Program-made: the position numbers and the translations under genes
Notes under the pieces: generated by a model
The model's input: the letters and a program-made list of their open reading frames with translations, nothing else
What the model was told of the DNA's origin: nothing
The model's database searches: none
Origin: CAWFQB01 sp965277875
Lineage (GTDB): Bacteria; Armatimonadota; Chthonomonadetes; Chthonomonadales; Chthonomonadaceae
Direction of reading: 5' to 3'
DNA: 64,000 bases
NCBI GenBank assembly: GCA_965277875.1
Contig: CBDIDV010000002.1
Location: forward strand, 4,092,001 to 4,156,000
Shown here: in pieces, positions 48,996-57,723 of the stretch
Numbering within the stretch: the stretch's first letter is position 1
How the letters are laid out: each line of letters begins with the position of its first letter

Positions 48996-49655
48996 ATGGC
49001 GCTCAAATGTTTGTTTCTCAACTGTACGCTCAAGCGCAGCCCGCAGCCCTCCAATACGCAGGCGCTGATTGACAAAGTCGCCGGCCTGTTCGCCGACCTG
49101 GGCGTGGAATGCGAGACCCTGCGCGTCACCGACTACGCCGTCCGCTTCGGCAGCGGCATGGACGAGGGCGACGGCGATCAGTGGCCTCAGATACTCGACA
49201 AGATCAAGGGCGCGGATATTCTCGTCATCGCCACGCCCCTCTGGATCGGCGACCGCTCCTCGGTCGCCAAAATGGTGCATGAGCGCCTGGACGCCACCAC
49301 GTACATGATGGACGAGTTCGGCCAGCACATGATGTACAACAAGGTCGGCGGCGCGATTGTCACGGGCGAGGGCGATGGCGCGCAGCACGCCGTCGCGCAG
49401 ATCGTTTACGATCTGACGATTGCCGGGTTTACCGTTCCGCCCAATGCCGACTGCTTCTGGGTCGGGGGCGCAGGCGGGCCGGGCAAGCCCTATATGGAAA
49501 AGAACGGTCAGGCCTACTACTTTGTCAACGAACGCGCTCGCTGGATGGCCCACAACCTGACCGCGATGGCCCGGATACTCAAAGACAATCCCATTCGCAC
49601 CAACCTCGCGCAGCTTCAGGAGGAGGCCACAGGCGTCAGCGACACGAGCCTGTAA
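48996..49655 (+). CDS. NADPH-dependent FMN reductase / flavodoxin-fold protein
   Basis: A 219-residue flavodoxin-fold protein. It starts MALKCLFLNCTLKRSPQPSN TQALI, with the FMN phosphate loop in TLKRSPQPSNT. ADILVIATPLWIGDRSSVAK, the site that contacts the isoalloxazine ring, follows, then VGGAIVTGEGDGAQHAVAQI and FWVGGAGGPGKPYM. Such proteins reduce flavins or quinones. AAAGG lies 9 bases before ATG 48996. A longer frame to 48828 is not supported. An 8-base inverted repeat (GCGCCTCA...TGAGGCGC, 49687-49708) follows. Confidence 0.87.
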   Translation: MALKCLFLNCTLKRSPQPSNTQALIDKVAGLFADLGVECETLRVTDYAVRFGSGMDEGDGDQWPQILDKIKGADILVIATPLWIGDRSSVAKMVHERLDATTYMMDEFGQHMMYNKVGGAIVTGEGDGAQHAVAQIVYDLTIAGFTVPPNADCFWVGGAGGPGKPYMEKNGQAYYFVNERARWMAHNLTAMARILKDNPIRTNLAQLQEEATGVSDTSL

Positions 49656-49729
49656 GCAGATACCCCCCGGCGCCTCCGCCCTGTACGCGCCTCATGGGTT
49701 TGAGGCGCGACGGCTGCGCGGCGCAATGG

Positions 49730-50086
49730 TTATGTAGCGCGACGCGCTGAACTGCTCGTCATAGGACGATTGGCGGGCAGCGGGGCGTCGTACACGCTCT
49801 CGCAGACGCGCTCGGTGTCGTCATGCGCGCGGCTCTGCCCCCAGACCGCCATGCCCACCGGCCATGCCAGCGTCAGCACAATGGCCGTCATCAGCAGCGC
49901 GATGGCTCTGTCCAGCAGCATAGTCAGCGTACAGGCAGACTTCTTGGTCGCTGTCCCATCGAGGGGCATATTGGCGGCGGGGCCGACCGGGTCTATATTC
50001 TCTGCGGTCACGCGCAAAGCCCTCGGTTTGTAATAGATGTTCATGGTAGTGTTATTACTCTTCATGTTGATTTTGGTGTTGCTCAC
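49730..50086 (-). CDS. Small single-span membrane protein of unknown function
   Basis: From GTG 50086 (GGGAGG 6-8 bases upstream) this is a 118-residue protein. It has a hydrophilic N-part with an Asn-rich start (SNTKINMKSNNTTMNIYYKP) and one strong membrane segment at about residues 58-80 (AIALLMTAIVLTLAWPVGMA VWG). A short polar tail follows. An ATG at 50152 would add 22 residues but lacks a ribosome site. No family is recognised. Confidence 0.5.
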   Translation of the reverse strand: MSNTKINMKSNNTTMNIYYKPRALRVTAENIDPVGPAANMPLDGTATKKSACTLTMLLDRAIALLMTAIVLTLAWPVGMAVWGQSRAHDDTERVCESVYDAPLPANRPMTSSSARRAT

Positions 50087-50220
50087 GGTGTCCCTCCCTG
50101 CCTTCCTGAGTTCGGGTGAGGACGCCGCTGAGAGAATTATTCCGCACAACATCGGTTTGCCCCGCTACTACTATCACGGGGAAATGCGCCCTTTTTACCG
50201 GTTTATCCTGCGCCCTTTCC

Positions 50221-50288
50221 GCTTACCCACTTACCGGCTGCCCGCTGTCTGATTGCCCGCTTACCGGCTGCTCACTCCCCGGCTACTC
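50221..50288 (+). repeat. CTTACCGGCTGC-type degenerate direct repeats
   Basis: The words CTTACCGGCTGC, CCGCTTACC and CCCCGGCTAC recur four to five times between the two minus-strand genes and run into the 3' end of the zinc-ribbon gene. They resemble the arm style of the palindromic elements, without a visible inverted partner. Confidence 0.55.
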
Positions 50289-51623
50289 GTCCTCTTTGTG
50301 GAACGACCCTGCCGCGTACCAGCCTGCCAGCGCGGCGAAACCAGCCCAGTTGAGCAGCAGCATCTCGACAAGATGCGCGTCTATATGGCCCAGGCTGCCG
50401 AAAGGCGAGGTCGCCGAGATAAGATGATGGATGCCCACGCCGCCCGACGCCAACTCTCCGACCACGCGCGCCAGGCCCGCCACGATAAAGCAGCCCAGTA
50501 TAGACGGATTGAACTCCTGCCGTACAAGCGCGACCAAGCCAAAGATGATCAGCGACACGACCGGCCCGAACAGCAGGGTCAGCAGCACGAACCATACCAG
50601 ATCGTCCGAGTCCTCGTCTGCCCACGGCGTGACGTGCATAATGGGCAGCAGCATCCCGCCCGCAAACATCGCGATCACCATCGGCACGATGTAGAACGAT
50701 TTTACCGCAAACGACAGCAGGCCCACGCCCACCAGGATAAGCGCGAACACGCCCGCATAGCGCGTTAGCAGTTCCATCGGGGTCGGCCCGCCGTCCGCAA
50801 GCGCCGCGTCTACGGCGGCCTTGCGCTGCGCCGCATCCATCGTCGGCTTGGGTTCTAAGGCGGGCGCGTCGTCAATCGCGCGCTGCGGCGCGGCCACGGT
50901 TCCGATAGCCACATCGCCCGTCATATCCACGGCAGGCCGCACATTCAAGGGCCGCGAAGAGACATCCCGACCGGTCTTGATCTCTTCCGTTCCTCCCGCA
51001 GTCGTTCCCATTCGCTCCCCCAAAACAGGCGCGTTCAACAGGGCGGGGGAGGCAGGCGCGGCGGGCGGCGCAAGCGACGGTACGCTGCCGATCAGCGTTG
51101 CGCCCTCGGCAGATGTGGACGGGAGGGGCGCGGAGGTGAGCGATGCGGCCCGATGGGGAGCGGCCCTGAGCGGATACGTTTCGCCCGCCGGATCTCCCGT
51201 TGCCGCGTTCAGATCCGCGCCCGCAAGTGACCCGGCAAGCGGCGCGGCGGCAGGCGATGGCACGGCAGGAGAAGCAGCCTCGATACCAACGGGTGTCGCA
51301 GGCGCCGACGACGAAGTACGGGCGGAAGGCGGCGGTATGGCCGGGGCAGGCCCGCGCAATTTCCCCCCAACGGGCATGGCCGGAGCGATCCTGCGGTTGA
51401 GGAGCGGCGCACCTGTCGCTGCTGTGTCCGGCGACAAGAGCGGCGCGTCTTCGGCATCCAGAGACAAGAGCGGCGCGGCGGGCCGCGTGTCAGGGGGCGC
51501 AGGAACAGCGGACGCCGGAACCGTCGGCGCAGGGTCTGTCACTTGCACCGCTCCCAGAGGCTTGCCGCACCAACTGCAAACATCCGTCGTCGCGCTGTCC
51601 ATCCCGCAAAACTTACATAACAT
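50283..51623 (-). CDS. Zinc-ribbon membrane protein with a long disordered linker
   Basis: A 446-residue protein. Residues 1-22 form a zinc ribbon (MLCKFCGMDSATTDVCSWCG, two CxxC pairs). About 230 residues of Ala/Pro-rich, disordered linker follow, with repeated PLLS, PLLN and LLNR motifs (DAPLLSPD, GAPLLNRRIA, SPALLNAPVLGE). The C-terminal 160 residues contain about five membrane helices (YAGVFALILVGVGLLSFAVK, VPMVIAMFAGGMLLPIMH). AGGAG precedes ATG 51623. The LL-motifs resemble those in the membrane pair at 11808-13081. Function unknown, with a membrane receptor or scaffold role only inferred. Confidence 0.7.
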   Translation of the reverse strand: MLCKFCGMDSATTDVCSWCGKPLGAVQVTDPAPTVPASAVPAPPDTRPAAPLLSLDAEDAPLLSPDTAATGAPLLNRRIAPAMPVGGKLRGPAPAIPPPSARTSSSAPATPVGIEAASPAVPSPAAAPLAGSLAGADLNAATGDPAGETYPLRAAPHRAASLTSAPLPSTSAEGATLIGSVPSLAPPAAPASPALLNAPVLGERMGTTAGGTEEIKTGRDVSSRPLNVRPAVDMTGDVAIGTVAAPQRAIDDAPALEPKPTMDAAQRKAAVDAALADGGPTPMELLTRYAGVFALILVGVGLLSFAVKSFYIVPMVIAMFAGGMLLPIMHVTPWADEDSDDLVWFVLLTLLFGPVVSLIIFGLVALVRQEFNPSILGCFIVAGLARVVGELASGGVGIHHLISATSPFGSLGHIDAHLVEMLLLNWAGFAALAGWYAAGSFHKEDE

Positions 51624-51989
51624 AACCGTCTCCTGCCCCTTTATAAAAATGCAAACTCTTTTGCAAACTCTTTGAGAACAAACACCAGAACGAACGTAAG
51701 CCCGCCCAAACTACAGCCCCACGCTGCTCACATAAATGGATTACGCAGCCAGCCTTCCATAAACATACAGACAAAATTCGGTTATTTTCCGACTGTCCGT
51801 ATTATGCTATAATCGCCGCATCAGGAATCGGGTTTGCTACATCGTATCTGCTTTGAATATGCTTTGTATATGCTTTGTATATGCTTTATGACGGCTCACA
51901 CGAATGTTTCCGCATACTCAATTCGCTCACGGCTCCTCAATTCTCAGAATCGTCTCGTAATGCTTCGCAATGGTGTCCCGGCTTAACTT
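51624..51989. other. 366-base divergent intergenic region
   Basis: No gene is seen. A TATAAT at 51808-51813, with a poor -35, could serve the AddB-like gene with a leader of about 170 bases. From 51848 to 51892 the unit ATATGCTTTG is repeated four times in tandem. Confidence 0.45.
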
Positions 51990-54900
51990 ATGGACGTTTA
52001 CCCTAGCGCCTCGCCCTCCGCTCTGAGTGATACTAATGCTGTACGTCTCGACCTGCCTGTCTTGTCCCCGCAGACGAGTCATGTGGAAAATCGAGAGGGA
52101 AATCGGGAAGAGTATGCGCCCTCGCCTGCCGCCGCTTTGTCCGTGCCGCCGCTGCCCCCGTCACCCCTGACGCTGATCCTGGGGCCGGCGGGCGCGGGCA
52201 AGACCGAATGGGCGCTGCGTAAGTTCGTTGCCGCCTGGAATACGCCGCGCCCCATCCTGCTTATCGTGTCGTCGCCGCAGCAGGCGCAGACTCGCGCCGA
52301 ACAGCTTGCATCGCATCTCGGCTGCAAGCCCGCCGACGTTCTGCCCGGTCTCCGCACGTTCCGGCAGCTCGCCGCCGAACTCGTCGCCAATCTGCTGCTG
52401 CCACCGCACCCGGACACCCCGCAGGAGCAAGAGCCTCCGATGCCGGAGCAGGAACATCCGAGCTACGAAGAACAAGATTACCATGAACAGGACTACGCAG
52501 AACAAGTTTATCAGGACGAACCGGGCGAAGAACCCGATATACAGGCCCTGCGCCCGATAGGACGCGCCTTTCAGCGTCTTGCTCTCGCCGACCTGTTCCG
52601 CGACACCATCCGGCCCGACGACTTTTTAGGGCGTATGCTGCGCGCCCCCGGCTTTGTTCCGGCCCTATCCGAGCGTGTGCGCGAATGGAAACTCGCCTGC
52701 CTGACCCCCGAACTGCTCAATTTGGCCGGCCCCGCCCTCGCAAACGCGCTTGGCGACCCGACATTTACGCGTAAGACCGGAGAACTGGCCCGCCTGTTCC
52801 ACGCTTACGAGGCGTTCCTGACGCGCAACCGTTTGCGCGACGACGAGGATACCCTGCGTCTGGCCGTCGAAGGCATCCGTTCAGGAACTATGCGCCTGCC
52901 GGGCAACGCGGCCTGCGTTATTGTAGACGGTTTTTATCGCTTCAACCCTATGCAGCGGCATCTGCTGTCGGCGCTGGCCGCGTCCATCCACTCGCAAAGC
53001 GGCGCGCGTATCAGGGTTGCGGTCACGCTGCCCTACGAAGCGTCCCGCCCCCTGCTGTTCGCCGCGCCCGCCCGCACCCTGGGCCTGCTGCGCCACGAAT
53101 TTCAGTGCCGCGAAACCACGCTCGCATACCGCTCCCCAACCCGTCCCGCCTCCCTCGCCCTGCTCAGCGACCGCCTTTTTGAAACAGAAAAAACAGACAG
53201 GAAGATAGGGAGACTGAGAGACCGGGAGAACGCCGCGCATGAAACACAGCCTGCAATCAACTCCATAAAGCATGTGGAAGCAGATTCCTCTCTGTCCCCT
53301 TGTCTCCCTGTCTCCCTGTCTCCCTGTCTCCCTGTCTCCTCTTCTGTTTTGCTGTTCGACGCCCCCAACCCCTACGTCGAAGCGGAGATGGTGGCGCGGC
53401 AGTTTCGCAGGCTGTACGACGGGGGCGGGTACGCGTGGAGCGATTTCGCCGTGATCCTGCGCGCGATGGGCGATTACGCGCCGATCCTCGCCGCCGTGTT
53501 CGAGCGGTACGGCATTCCGCTGGGCGTGGATGGCCCCGAAGTCCTGGCGGAAAACCCATTTATCAAGACGCTGCTGTTCTTGCTGACCGTGCTGCGCCGT
53601 GGCTGGCAGCGCGACGACGTACTGGCCTTTCTAAAATCCAGCTATACCGCCTCCGACAAGCTGGACGCCGACCGCCTGCGCCGCCGCGCTCGCAAGTCCG
53701 GCATCCGCGAAGGCCGCGACCGCTGGCTGGCCCTCGTCGCCAACGATTCGGAGTGGGTGGAGGAAACGTTAGAAGAGGAGAAGAGGAGAAGAGAAGAAGA
53801 GGAGACAAAAGAAGAACAGGAGACAAAAGAAGAACAGGAGACAAAAGAAGAACAGGAGACAAAACAGGAAAGGGAAATAAAAGCGGAGGAAGGGGCGGCA
53901 TTACAGCGAAGGCCGTCCGTGGCGGCCACCCTGCGGGACATGGAGCATTATGACGCTCTGATGACGCGGGAGCGGCAGGACCCGCGCCGTTTCGCCACCC
54001 TGATTGAAGAGGCTGTCACGTTCTTCGGACTGGAAGAGCGGATCGCGCAGGGTGAGCCGACGCGGCAGGAGCGTGACCGCGCCGCGTGGAGCGCGGCCCG
54101 CGAGGTATTGCGCGCGCTGGCCCAGATGTCCGCGCTTTCGGGGCGGCAGGCCGTCACGTTCGAGGCGTTTTATGACAGCCTGCTTACCGCGTGGCAGGGC
54201 GCGTCTTCTATTGCGGTCGCGCAGGGCGACATGGTGCGCGTGGCCGAACCCTACGACAGCCGCGAGCGTCCGCTGAAAGTGGCCGCCGTGATGGGCCTGA
54301 CCGAGCGCGTGTTCCCCCGACGCGTTACGGAAGACCCCTTTTTGCGCGATGAGGAACGGGCCGCATTGCGCGAATGGGCCGGCCTGGATCTGGAAGAGCA
54401 GAAAGGGCGGGCCGATGACGAACGTTTTTTCTTTTATCTGGCCGTGACCGCGCCCTCCGAGCATCTTATCCTCTCCTATCCACGCAGCGCGGACGAGTCC
54501 GATACCCTGCCCTCCTTCTATCTGGACGAGGTGCGCCGCGTGTTTGCCGATCAGTCGGCGGCGGCGGCGAATGCCCCGACTCCGCAGCCGTCTAGTATAA
54601 CTAGTATAACTAGTATAAATGGTTCCGACCTAGAGGATGCCGAGGCGGATACTGCTGCGCCTTTGAACGATCATGCGCCCGCGTCCGGCCTGATAGTCGT
54701 ATCGCGCACACTGGCGGATGTCGCGCCGCGCCCTGACGAAGTTGTCTCGGAATCCGACCGTTTGCTTGCGGCCTGCGCGGGCCTGTTCGATCCCAGAAGC
54801 ACGGATGGCGGCGGGTTTGAGGCCTCTCTCGCCCTGCTGCGTACCTGCATGGAACATGAGGAGAGCCGCAGCATCTTGAAGCGCGTGGTCGTATCACGCG

Positions 54901-56066
54901 GCCTGCCTCGCCTGCCCAGACTGGAAGACCCTGCCCTGCGCCGCGCCTTCGCCACCAGCCGCAAGGTGTTCAGCGTGTCCGAACTGGAAAGCTATGGCCG
55001 CTGCCCGTTCGAGTATTTCCTGCGCCACGTCCTGCATCTGTACCCCGACGGCGAAAACGACCACGCCCGCGAGCAGGGAACCATGCTGCACAGGGTTCTG
55101 CACCGCTTCTATGCGGGCAGGAAGGCCGAAGAGGAAAAAGGAAAAAGGAAAAAGGAGGAAGGGGCGGATGCCTCTTCGTTTGCGGACATGCGCGAAGCGT
55201 TGCAGCGTATTCTGGCGGAACTGCTGGCGCAGGAAACCCTGGATGTCAGCCCGCATCAGGCCCGCATGACGCACCGCCTGCTTGCCGACGCCCTCGACGG
55301 CTTTGTGACGCGCGAAGAAAAATTCGGCCCGCAGTGGGGACTTACGCCCGCTCATTTTGAACTGGCGTTCGGCTTCGGGCAGCGCGACGACTGGGACGCG
55401 CAGAACGGCGGCGGAGCAGGCTGGAACGACGAGGAGCAGAGCCTCGGCAACGCGCCCGCGATGGTGAACGCAAGCGGACGGGTCGCCGCGGATTTTCGGG
55501 TGTACGATCCCGCGTCAAGCGCGGAACCCCTGTTGCTCAACGTCACGGACGGCGGTTCGCCCGTCGCCATCTGCGGCACGCTGGATCGCGTAGACCTGGA
55601 CACGACCGGACGCCTCGCCCTTGTCCTGGATTACAAACTCGGCAAGCCGCCCGAACACAGCGCGATCACGCGCGGCCAGAGCCTGCAAATGCCGCTGTAC
55701 CTGCTGGCGATGGAGCGCGTGTTCGGCAAAGTGGGCGCGGTCGCCTGCTACGACAGCCCGCGCGAGTCGGGCCGACCCCGCTTCCACCGTTCCGAACACG
55801 TCAGCCAGCGGCAGTTCGCGCCTCTGTCGCCGCTTGACAACGCGCCCGCCGTGGTTCCGCTCAACCGGGGCCAGTACGCCGACCTGCTCAAAACCGCCGA
55901 GGCGACCGCCATACGACTGACCCGCAGCATCGTGGACGGCAACATCGAGGCCACGCCGGGGGAACCCTGCCGCGCCTGCGCGTATAAAGATGTATGCCGC
56001 GCGGCGAACGGCGCGCACGACGGCGAAACAATTCCCATTTTGCCCGATCAAACCGCGCAGGAGTAA
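51990..56066 (+). CDS. AddB-like helicase-fold/PD-(D/E)XK nuclease with in-frame repeat inserts
   Basis: A 1358-residue protein. Walker A (GPAGAGKTEWALRKFVAAW, about residue 69) and UvrD-like segments (VLLFDAPNPYVEAEMVARQF, YAPILAAVFERYGIPLGVDG) precede a RecB-type nuclease domain. That domain has GTMLHRVLHRFYAG, GTLDRVDLDTTGRLALVLDY KLGK, and four probable Fe-S cysteines (YGRCPFEYFL; CRACAYKDVC), as in AddB. AddAB processes double-strand breaks. No addA lies nearby. Three inserts interrupt it: a palindromic element (residues 398-453), a Glu/Lys purine block (about 594-637) and a KGKRKKE block (about 1047-1058). ATG 51990 has no Shine-Dalgarno. The first 60 residues are low complexity, so the start is uncertain. 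Confidence 0.85.
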   Translation: MDVYPSASPSALSDTNAVRLDLPVLSPQTSHVENREGNREEYAPSPAAALSVPPLPPSPLTLILGPAGAGKTEWALRKFVAAWNTPRPILLIVSSPQQAQTRAEQLASHLGCKPADVLPGLRTFRQLAAELVANLLLPPHPDTPQEQEPPMPEQEHPSYEEQDYHEQDYAEQVYQDEPGEEPDIQALRPIGRAFQRLALADLFRDTIRPDDFLGRMLRAPGFVPALSERVREWKLACLTPELLNLAGPALANALGDPTFTRKTGELARLFHAYEAFLTRNRLRDDEDTLRLAVEGIRSGTMRLPGNAACVIVDGFYRFNPMQRHLLSALAASIHSQSGARIRVAVTLPYEASRPLLFAAPARTLGLLRHEFQCRETTLAYRSPTRPASLALLSDRLFETEKTDRKIGRLRDRENAAHETQPAINSIKHVEADSSLSPCLPVSLSPCLPVSSSVLLFDAPNPYVEAEMVARQFRRLYDGGGYAWSDFAVILRAMGDYAPILAAVFERYGIPLGVDGPEVLAENPFIKTLLFLLTVLRRGWQRDDVLAFLKSSYTASDKLDADRLRRRARKSGIREGRDRWLALVANDSEWVEETLEEEKRRREEEETKEEQETKEEQETKEEQETKQEREIKAEEGAALQRRPSVAATLRDMEHYDALMTRERQDPRRFATLIEEAVTFFGLEERIAQGEPTRQERDRAAWSAAREVLRALAQMSALSGRQAVTFEAFYDSLLTAWQGASSIAVAQGDMVRVAEPYDSRERPLKVAAVMGLTERVFPRRVTEDPFLRDEERAALREWAGLDLEEQKGRADDERFFFYLAVTAPSEHLILSYPRSADESDTLPSFYLDEVRRVFADQSAAAANAPTPQPSSITSITSINGSDLEDAEADTAAPLNDHAPASGLIVVSRTLADVAPRPDEVVSESDRLLAACAGLFDPRSTDGGGFEASLALLRTCMEHEESRSILKRVVVSRGLPRLPRLEDPALRRAFATSRKVFSVSELESYGRCPFEYFLRHVLHLYPDGENDHAREQGTMLHRVLHRFYAGRKAEEEKGKRKKEEGADASSFADMREALQRILAELLAQETLDVSPHQARMTHRLLADALDGFVTREEKFGPQWGLTPAHFELAFGFGQRDDWDAQNGGGAGWNDEEQSLGNAPAMVNASGRVAADFRVYDPASSAEPLLLNVTDGGSPVAICGTLDRVDLDTTGRLALVLDYKLGKPPEHSAITRGQSLQMPLYLLAMERVFGKVGAVACYDSPRESGRPRFHRSEHVSQRQFAPLSPLDNAPAVVPLNRGQYADLLKTAEATAIRLTRSIVDGNIEATPGEPCRACAYKDVCRAANGAHDGETIPILPDQTAQE
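53181..53348 (+). repeat. Protein-coding palindromic element inside the AddB-like gene
   Basis: A left arm with GACAGGAAGATAGGGAGAC-type units (53181-53231) faces a right arm of five CCCTGTCTC units ending CTCTTCTG (53289-53348), around a spacer of about 57 bases. It is read in frame as ETEKTDRK...TQP...EADSSLSP...VSSS. The insert separates LLSDRLFE from VLLFDAPNP, which are adjacent in the family. Confidence 0.8.
53771..53899 (+). repeat. Purine-only tandem repeat in the AddB-like gene
   Basis: About 130 bases are almost free of pyrimidines on the coding strand, with three exact copies of an 18-base unit (ACAAAAGAAGAACAGGAG). It encodes a Glu/Lys/Gln/Thr stretch with ETKEEQ repeated, probably a charged coil. 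Confidence 0.8.
55128..55164 (+). repeat. GGAAAAAGG-type insert in the AddB-like gene
   Basis: A purine block of GGAAAAAGGAAAAAGG units encodes EEEKGKRKKEEGAD within the nuclease domain. Nearly the same DNA and peptide occur at 62599-62645 in the MoaB-LarC gene and, non-coding, at 9787-9825. Confidence 0.8.
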
Positions 56067-56224
56067 CCCGCGCAAATGGTGAATTTTCGGGCGGCCTTTA
56101 GCGAACCGATTGGTTACTTCGAGCAGGAGATGAGGGCGCATCAACCCGACTGCGGGGTACGCCGCCCTGATCCCTGATTCCCGACCCCTGATCTCTTCTA
56201 TTAATTTCTATTTATGGAGGCAGT

Positions 56225-56509
56225 TTGAGGACAAAAGCACGTATCCGGCATCGGAAGATGGAGCGCGTTGTACGACAGGCCAGCGAGCGCATACGGGAAA
56301 CATTAAGCGCCGATCAGCGGCGTATCCTCGCGCTTTCACAGGATGGCTACGAACGCGGGGAGATCGCCCGCGAACTGGCACTACCCGAAGCCTATGTCAC
56401 GTCTTTCATGGTCGGACTGTTGCAGCGGCTTACCCACGACGGCCTGATCCCTTCCCCGGACTGGCGCAGCGTCCTCAACTGGGCCGAAGACGAGGGTGTC
56501 CTGCAATAG
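56225..56509 (+). CDS. Small sigma-region-4-like helix-turn-helix protein
   Basis: A 94-residue basic protein from TTG 56225, preceded by GGAGG 4 bases upstream. The middle part (LSADQRRILALSQDGYERGE, IARELALPEAYVTSFMVGLL QRL) has the spacing of sigma-70 region 4 or LuxR-type helix-turn-helix motifs. The remainder gives no further clue. An ATG 33 bases downstream would shorten it by 11 residues. A 9-base hairpin (56491-56519) spans its stop. A DNA-binding role is inferred. The 160 bases before it contain CCTGATCCCTGATTCCC direct repeats. Confidence 0.6.
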   Translation: MRTKARIRHRKMERVVRQASERIRETLSADQRRILALSQDGYERGEIARELALPEAYVTSFMVGLLQRLTHDGLIPSPDWRSVLNWAEDEGVLQ

Positions 56510-56524
56510 AACACCCTCGATATA

Positions 56525-57457
56525 TCACCCGTTGTTACGCAGGCCGGGGTTCTGCGCTTCCAGTTTGGCGATACGTTTCTGAGTGGCGCGGATGCGCTCG
56601 GAGGTCAGCGGGTGGTCGCTCAAAAAGGCGGGGCTGCCGCCTCTGCTGCCTGTCGCCTGCTGCAGCGTGTTGAACAGGTCGAGCATACCGTGCGGGTTGA
56701 AGCCCGCCGCGACCATGTTTTCCAGTCCGCCCGCATCCGCCTGATCTTCCTCGCCGCGCGAAAATTTCAGCGAGTACAGTTGATTGCCCACGCCGGCAAG
56801 GGTCTGCCCGACCGCGCCTGCGTGCAGGACGCCCAGCAGGATGCCCAATCCCGCGGCGCGTTTCTGCTGACTGGCATAGGCATTGGCCCAGTGCTGCTTG
56901 CGAACGTGCGTCATTTCGTGGCCCGTCACCGCCGCCAGTTCCGACGACGACTTGATGCGATCCATCAGGCCCGTAAACATAAACATCGGCCCGCCCGGCA
57001 GGGCGAACGCGTTAAGTTCGTTGCTTTGCACCACGCGATACGAAAAGTGCCATGTGTCGCGGTCGGCGGGCGGCAACGCCTCGCGCAGCTTCTGACCCAC
57101 GCGATTAAATTCGGTGGCGCGGCTGTCCTTCACTTCGGGGTATTTTTGCAGCACCTGGGCGGCGGCCTGCTCACCCATTTGTATCTGCTGCTGCGGGCTG
57201 GGCTTGCTGAATAGCTGCGCCTCGGCCTCCTGATGCAGCAGGGGCAGGGCGGCGAGCGTCGCGCCGCCCGCCAGCGCCTTTGTCAGCAGGTCGCGGCGCG
57301 AATAGTGATACTGCGCGAGGGGAGCGGCCATGAACTCCGCCGCCCGCTCGCAGCCGCAGCCTGCCGCATGAACTTGGCCCGCGCTGCCGCAGTCGCAGGC
57401 AGTTGTTTCCAACGCGAAATTGGCCCGTGTCTCAAACCGTCGGCCTGTGGATGCCAT
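56525..57457 (-). CDS. M48-family metallopeptidase, Tat-type export signal
   Basis: A 310-residue zinc protease. The catalytic helix reads AVTGHEMTHVRKQHWANAYA (HExxH). The third ligand region is SRGEEDQADAGGLENMVAAG, and SDHPLTSERIRATQKRI ends the domain. Upstream of these is a twin-arginine type signal (SRRDLLTKALAGGATLAALP), preceded by an unusual 50-residue N-extension with CDCGSAG and CGCER cysteine pairs. ATG 57457 has GGAGA 7 bases upstream. Longer frames to 57913 are rejected. M48 enzymes of this BepA/LoiP-like group work in periplasmic protein quality control. GGAAAACATT is repeated three times just before the start. Confidence 0.9.
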   Translation of the reverse strand: MASTGRRFETRANFALETTACDCGSAGQVHAAGCGCERAAEFMAAPLAQYHYSRRDLLTKALAGGATLAALPLLHQEAEAQLFSKPSPQQQIQMGEQAAAQVLQKYPEVKDSRATEFNRVGQKLREALPPADRDTWHFSYRVVQSNELNAFALPGGPMFMFTGLMDRIKSSSELAAVTGHEMTHVRKQHWANAYASQQKRAAGLGILLGVLHAGAVGQTLAGVGNQLYSLKFSRGEEDQADAGGLENMVAAGFNPHGMLDLFNTLQQATGSRGGSPAFLSDHPLTSERIRATQKRIAKLEAQNPGLRNNG

Positions 57458-57723
57458 GATGTTCTCCAATGTTTTCCAATGTTTTCCATTGTATTGTTTT
57501 CCGGTTTTGGGCCGGATTTGCTGCGTGATGTTAAAACTTCCGCATTGCTGCCGAAAGCGAGTTGTAAAGGTTGTATTGCGGCTGGCGATACGCGCGAATG
57601 ACGCTGTTTTTGTTCGCCGGGTTCCATTAGCTTCATGTGCTGCTGAATGTATCACAGGCGCAGGTACAGGTATAAACGACGAGGCCGCATCGGCGGCGTG
57701 ACGTGGGCGGCAGGAGCGAGAGC

